This document shows, in pieces, positions 61,879 through 64,000 of a stretch of 64,000 nucleotides of DNA; positions within the stretch are counted from its first letter, which is position 1, and each line of letters starts with the position of its first letter. The notes under the pieces were generated by a model, which was not told the origin of the DNA, ran no database searches, and saw only the letters and a list, made by a program, of their open reading frames with translations. The position numbers and the translations under genes were made by a program. This DNA comes from Sphingosinicellaceae bacterium (GTDB lineage Bacteria > Pseudomonadota > Alphaproteobacteria > Sphingomonadales > Sphingomonadaceae), in NCBI GenBank assembly GCA_019285715.1, contig CP079108.1, forward strand, positions 186,001-250,000, written 5' to 3'.

Positions 61879-62486
61879 TCGCGGTCCTCATCGCGCTCGG
61901 ATTTGCCGCGACCGTGGCGTTGCTGCTCCTGCGCGGCCAAAGCGACGGGCGGATGCGGGTCGCGGTCGCGGTGGCGCTCGTCGTCGCGCTCGGCGGTTTC
62001 GCGTTTAGTGGCCGGCCTTTCCTGCCCGCATCGCCGCCGGCGAGCATCCGACCGGACCTCGCTGCGACCTCAGCGTTCGAGGCCGAGCGGCAGGAGCGCC
62101 TGCAGCGCTTCGGCGAGATCGGCGCGTGGCTGACCTTCGCCGACGCATTGATCCGCGCCGACGCCGCCTACACCGCCGTGCAGGGCTTGCGCGGCGCCCT
62201 CGACCGGCATCCCAATAGCGCCGACCTGTGGATCGGGCTGGGCAACGCGCTCGCAGTCCACGGCGGCGGGGTCGGCAGCGCCAGCCGGCTCGCCTTCGAC
62301 CGGGCGGCGATGCTGGCGCCGGCCAGCCCCGAGCCCGCTTTTTTCAGGGGCCTGGCCGAACTCGAGACGGGCGATGCGCGCCGGGCCGCACGCACCTGGC
62401 GCGCGCTGGCGGCGCGGTCGCTGCCCGATCCCGACGTCGACCGCTGGACCGCGATCGCCGAGCAGCGCGCGGTGGGTCAGCCTTGA
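61875..62486 (+). CDS. ccmI: CcmI-like TPR protein of cytochrome c maturation
   Basis: A 203-residue protein with two N-terminal membrane helices (MIAVLIALGFAATVALLLL and VAVALVVALGGFAFSG) and a periplasmic TPR-type region (FGEIGAWLTFADALIRADAAYTAVQGLRGALDRHPNSADLWIGLGNALAVHGGG, FDRAAMLAPASPEPAFFRGLAELETGDARRAARTW), as in CcmI, the apocytochrome chaperone. The genes ccmG and ccmH, usually found between ccmF and ccmI, are absent. The ATG overlaps the shortened ccmF (ATGA). Confidence 0.82.
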   Translation: MIAVLIALGFAATVALLLLRGQSDGRMRVAVAVALVVALGGFAFSGRPFLPASPPASIRPDLAATSAFEAERQERLQRFGEIGAWLTFADALIRADAAYTAVQGLRGALDRHPNSADLWIGLGNALAVHGGGVGSASRLAFDRAAMLAPASPEPAFFRGLAELETGDARRAARTWRALAARSLPDPDVDRWTAIAEQRAVGQP

Positions 62487-62516
62487 ACTTTGGTTCAGGC
62501 GATGTGGACTACGGCC

Positions 62517-63362
62517 CTAGGAGTACAGCGCGAGTTTCGGCATTCCCGGCACCAGCCGCCTCCGGGCGATGGTCAGGCGGCTGACCGGCGCGGCCCCGGC
62601 GAGGAAGGCGGTCGGGGTGACGCCGATGAACTGCTTGAACTCGCGGATGAAATGCGACTGGTCGTAGAAGGCGTCGCCGGCCGCGTCGGCCCAGGTCGTG
62701 CTGTCGCCGTTGCCAAGGCGGACCGCGGCCTGCAGGGCGCGGTACTTGCGCGCCAGCAGCTTGGGCGAGGCCCCGTAATGGCGGCGGGTCCAGCGCTCGA
62801 CCTGCCGGCTCGACATGCCCGAACTGCTCACCAGCGCGTCGACGGACGGGTTGGGCGTCGCGATCAGCCAGTCGTCCGCCAGCCGCGTGAACCATACCGG
62901 TACCGCGTGCGCTCCGGTCAACAGCCCGAGGAAGAAGCGATCGGCAGCAGCCACTCGCGCCGCGTCGCTGCGGGCGTTGCCGATCGCCTCATAGGTCGAT
63001 TCGGCGCTGCCGCCGGTCAGCCCGCCGAGATCGACGACGCCGTCGGCAAGCTCACCCGCATCGACTCCGAACAGCGCGGTCCAGCCGGTCGGCATCAGGC
63101 CAGCACCGAACAGCGCGAACGGGCCGCTCGCGGTGGTCGTGATCGGACCCGATGTCGGGCCGGTCAGCAGGCACGGCGCGCAGTCGACGGTGCGGCCATC
63201 CTCATAGACGTAGTGTAGGCCGCCCTGGAGGACGAAGCGGACCTGTCCGAGCTCGGCGCGGAGCCGGTCGGTCATCACGCCGTGAGAAAGTTCGACGTAA
63301 TAATAGGAGGATATGAGCCCCCGGAGTTCCGGGGCAGGTGCGAAATATCGGATCGAGACCAT
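62517..63362 (-). CDS. AraC family transcriptional regulator
   Basis: A 281-residue regulator. The N-terminal part (YFAPAPELRGLISSYYYVEL, RAELGQVRFVLQG) is the DUF6597-like sensor found in this AraC group. The C-terminal DNA-binding domain is seen as MSSRQVERWTRRHYGASPKLLARKYRALQAAVRL and FYDQSHFIREFKQFIGVTPTAFL. The ATG at 63362 was chosen because the longer frame upstream is unlike the family. It converges with the ccm cluster and diverges from the peptidase gene; the regulated genes are unknown. Confidence 0.88.
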   Translation of the reverse strand: MVSIRYFAPAPELRGLISSYYYVELSHGVMTDRLRAELGQVRFVLQGGLHYVYEDGRTVDCAPCLLTGPTSGPITTTASGPFALFGAGLMPTGWTALFGVDAGELADGVVDLGGLTGGSAESTYEAIGNARSDAARVAAADRFFLGLLTGAHAVPVWFTRLADDWLIATPNPSVDALVSSSGMSSRQVERWTRRHYGASPKLLARKYRALQAAVRLGNGDSTTWADAAGDAFYDQSHFIREFKQFIGVTPTAFLAGAAPVSRLTIARRRLVPGMPKLALYS

Positions 63363-63596
63363 CTCATGCAACCCTTGCTGCCGCGGTCCACACCGACTGG
63401 TCGTTGCCAGGTCGAGGGCATACGCGGTAGCGATCCGGTGGCGGGGTCCCCCGGTCCGCCGCACGGTCGCCGTCCAAGTCGAGCACCCGGTCCCGGCACT
63501 CAATTATTACGTAACCGATTCGCGCTTTGATGAACAGCCTGTTTGTCCGAAACCCGATCTGTGGCAGGACTTTAACAATAATTTCACGGAGATCCG

Positions 63597-64000
63597 ATGC
63601 GCTTCCTGCTGGCTTTCGCCGCGCTGCCGCTGCTCGTTGCGGCCGCCCCCGACCCCAACGCCTACCTCGAGGAGGTGGAAGGCACGCGCGCGATTACCCA
63701 GGTCAAGATCTGGAATGCAGCGACGCTCAAGCTGCTGACCGCCGCTCCTGACTTCGCCGCCAACCGTGCCCGCGCTCGCGAGCTGCTGGAGGACGACAAG
63801 CGCATCGCGGAGCCTGACGCGGTACTCGGCGGGCAAGTTTTCAACCTTTGGCAAGACGCGAAGAACCCGCGCGGCCTGTGGCGGACGGCGTCGCTGGCGA
63901 GCTTTACCGCGGGCCAGCCAGCGTGGCGGGTACTGGTCGATGTCGACGGGCTCGGCAAGGCCGAGGGCAAGAGCTGGGTGTGGAAGGGCGCGACCTGCCG
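63597..64000 (+). CDS. Prolyl oligopeptidase family (S9) peptidase, N-terminal part
   Basis: Open from an ATG at 63597 (preceded by CGGAG) to the window end, 134 residues seen. Residues 1-17 are a signal peptide (RFLLAFAALPLLVAAA). DPNAYLEEVEGTRAITQVKIWNA, then NLWQDAKNPRGLWRTASLASF and LDVDGL-like VDVDGLGKAEGKSWVWKG, are typical of the N-terminus of exported S9 prolyl oligopeptidases of sphingomonads. The catalytic domain lies beyond the window. Confidence 0.85.
   Translation, partial: MRFLLAFAALPLLVAAAPDPNAYLEEVEGTRAITQVKIWNAATLKLLTAAPDFAANRARARELLEDDKRIAEPDAVLGGQVFNLWQDAKNPRGLWRTASLASFTAGQPAWRVLVDVDGLGKAEGKSWVWKGATC

Overview
The window looks like about 64 kb of chromosome from a GC-rich alphaproteobacterium, most likely a Sphingomonadales aerobic anoxygenic phototroph. 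The grounds are a bacteriochlorophyll/photosystem gene cluster that uses the oxygen-dependent cyclase gene acsF, a 5-aminolevulinate synthase at its end, two intact proteins (and one remnant) with the PEPxxWA type of PEP-CTERM anchor, and a sugar-uptake locus of TonB receptor, SapC-like protein, cupin and tryptophan-halogenase-like flavoprotein that is typical of sphingomonads. No rRNA, tRNA or CRISPR was recognised.

Layout. 1-17.6 kb is mostly housekeeping: a partial DUF885 protein, flavin reductase, polysaccharide flippase, an MDR oxidoreductase, a PQQ-dehydrogenase remnant, purH, a heparinase-like protein, rpe, rsmB, an SDR, a DUF1674 protein, gpsA, tsaD, hemC, hemD, a mitofilin/HemX-like protein and a DUF3422 protein. 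17.8-41.4 kb is the photosynthesis gene cluster. Its left arm reads leftward (ppaA/aerR, ppsR, an MddA-like methyltransferase, bchG, a pucC-like transporter, bchP, a small membrane protein), with a cytochrome c gene at the edge. Its right arm is one rightward superoperon: bchF-N-B-H-L-M, lhaA, puhA-B-C, a small unknown gene, acsF, puhE, hemA. Most genes overlap by about 4 bases. An intact-looking IS5/IS427-group element sits in the control region between the two arms, 40 bases from the bchF start.

42-55 kb holds a PEP-CTERM protein with a textbook sigma-54 promoter, then a carbohydrate locus: halogenase-like protein, GPH transporter and LacI regulator on the minus strand; TonB receptor, SapC, cupin, GH1 beta-glucosidase and an MFS transporter interrupted by an in-frame TAG on the plus strand. 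A second small PEP-CTERM gene at 55.4-55.7 kb has the same type of sigma-54 promoter. 55.9-62.5 kb holds a diguanylate cyclase, septation protein A and a cytochrome c maturation cluster ccmA-B-(Cys-repeat protein)-C-D-E-F'-I. Here CcmF is reduced to about 280 residues without its haem-handling core, and ccmG and ccmH are missing. The window ends with an AraC-type regulator and the start of a prolyl oligopeptidase.

Most notable points: the drastically shortened CcmF, the insertion sequence in the photosynthesis control region, the paired sigma-54 promoters before PEP-CTERM genes, a Cys-repeat secreted protein splitting the ccm operon, a 27-bp perfect inverted repeat between septation protein A and ccmA, and the amber codon in the sugar-locus transporter.
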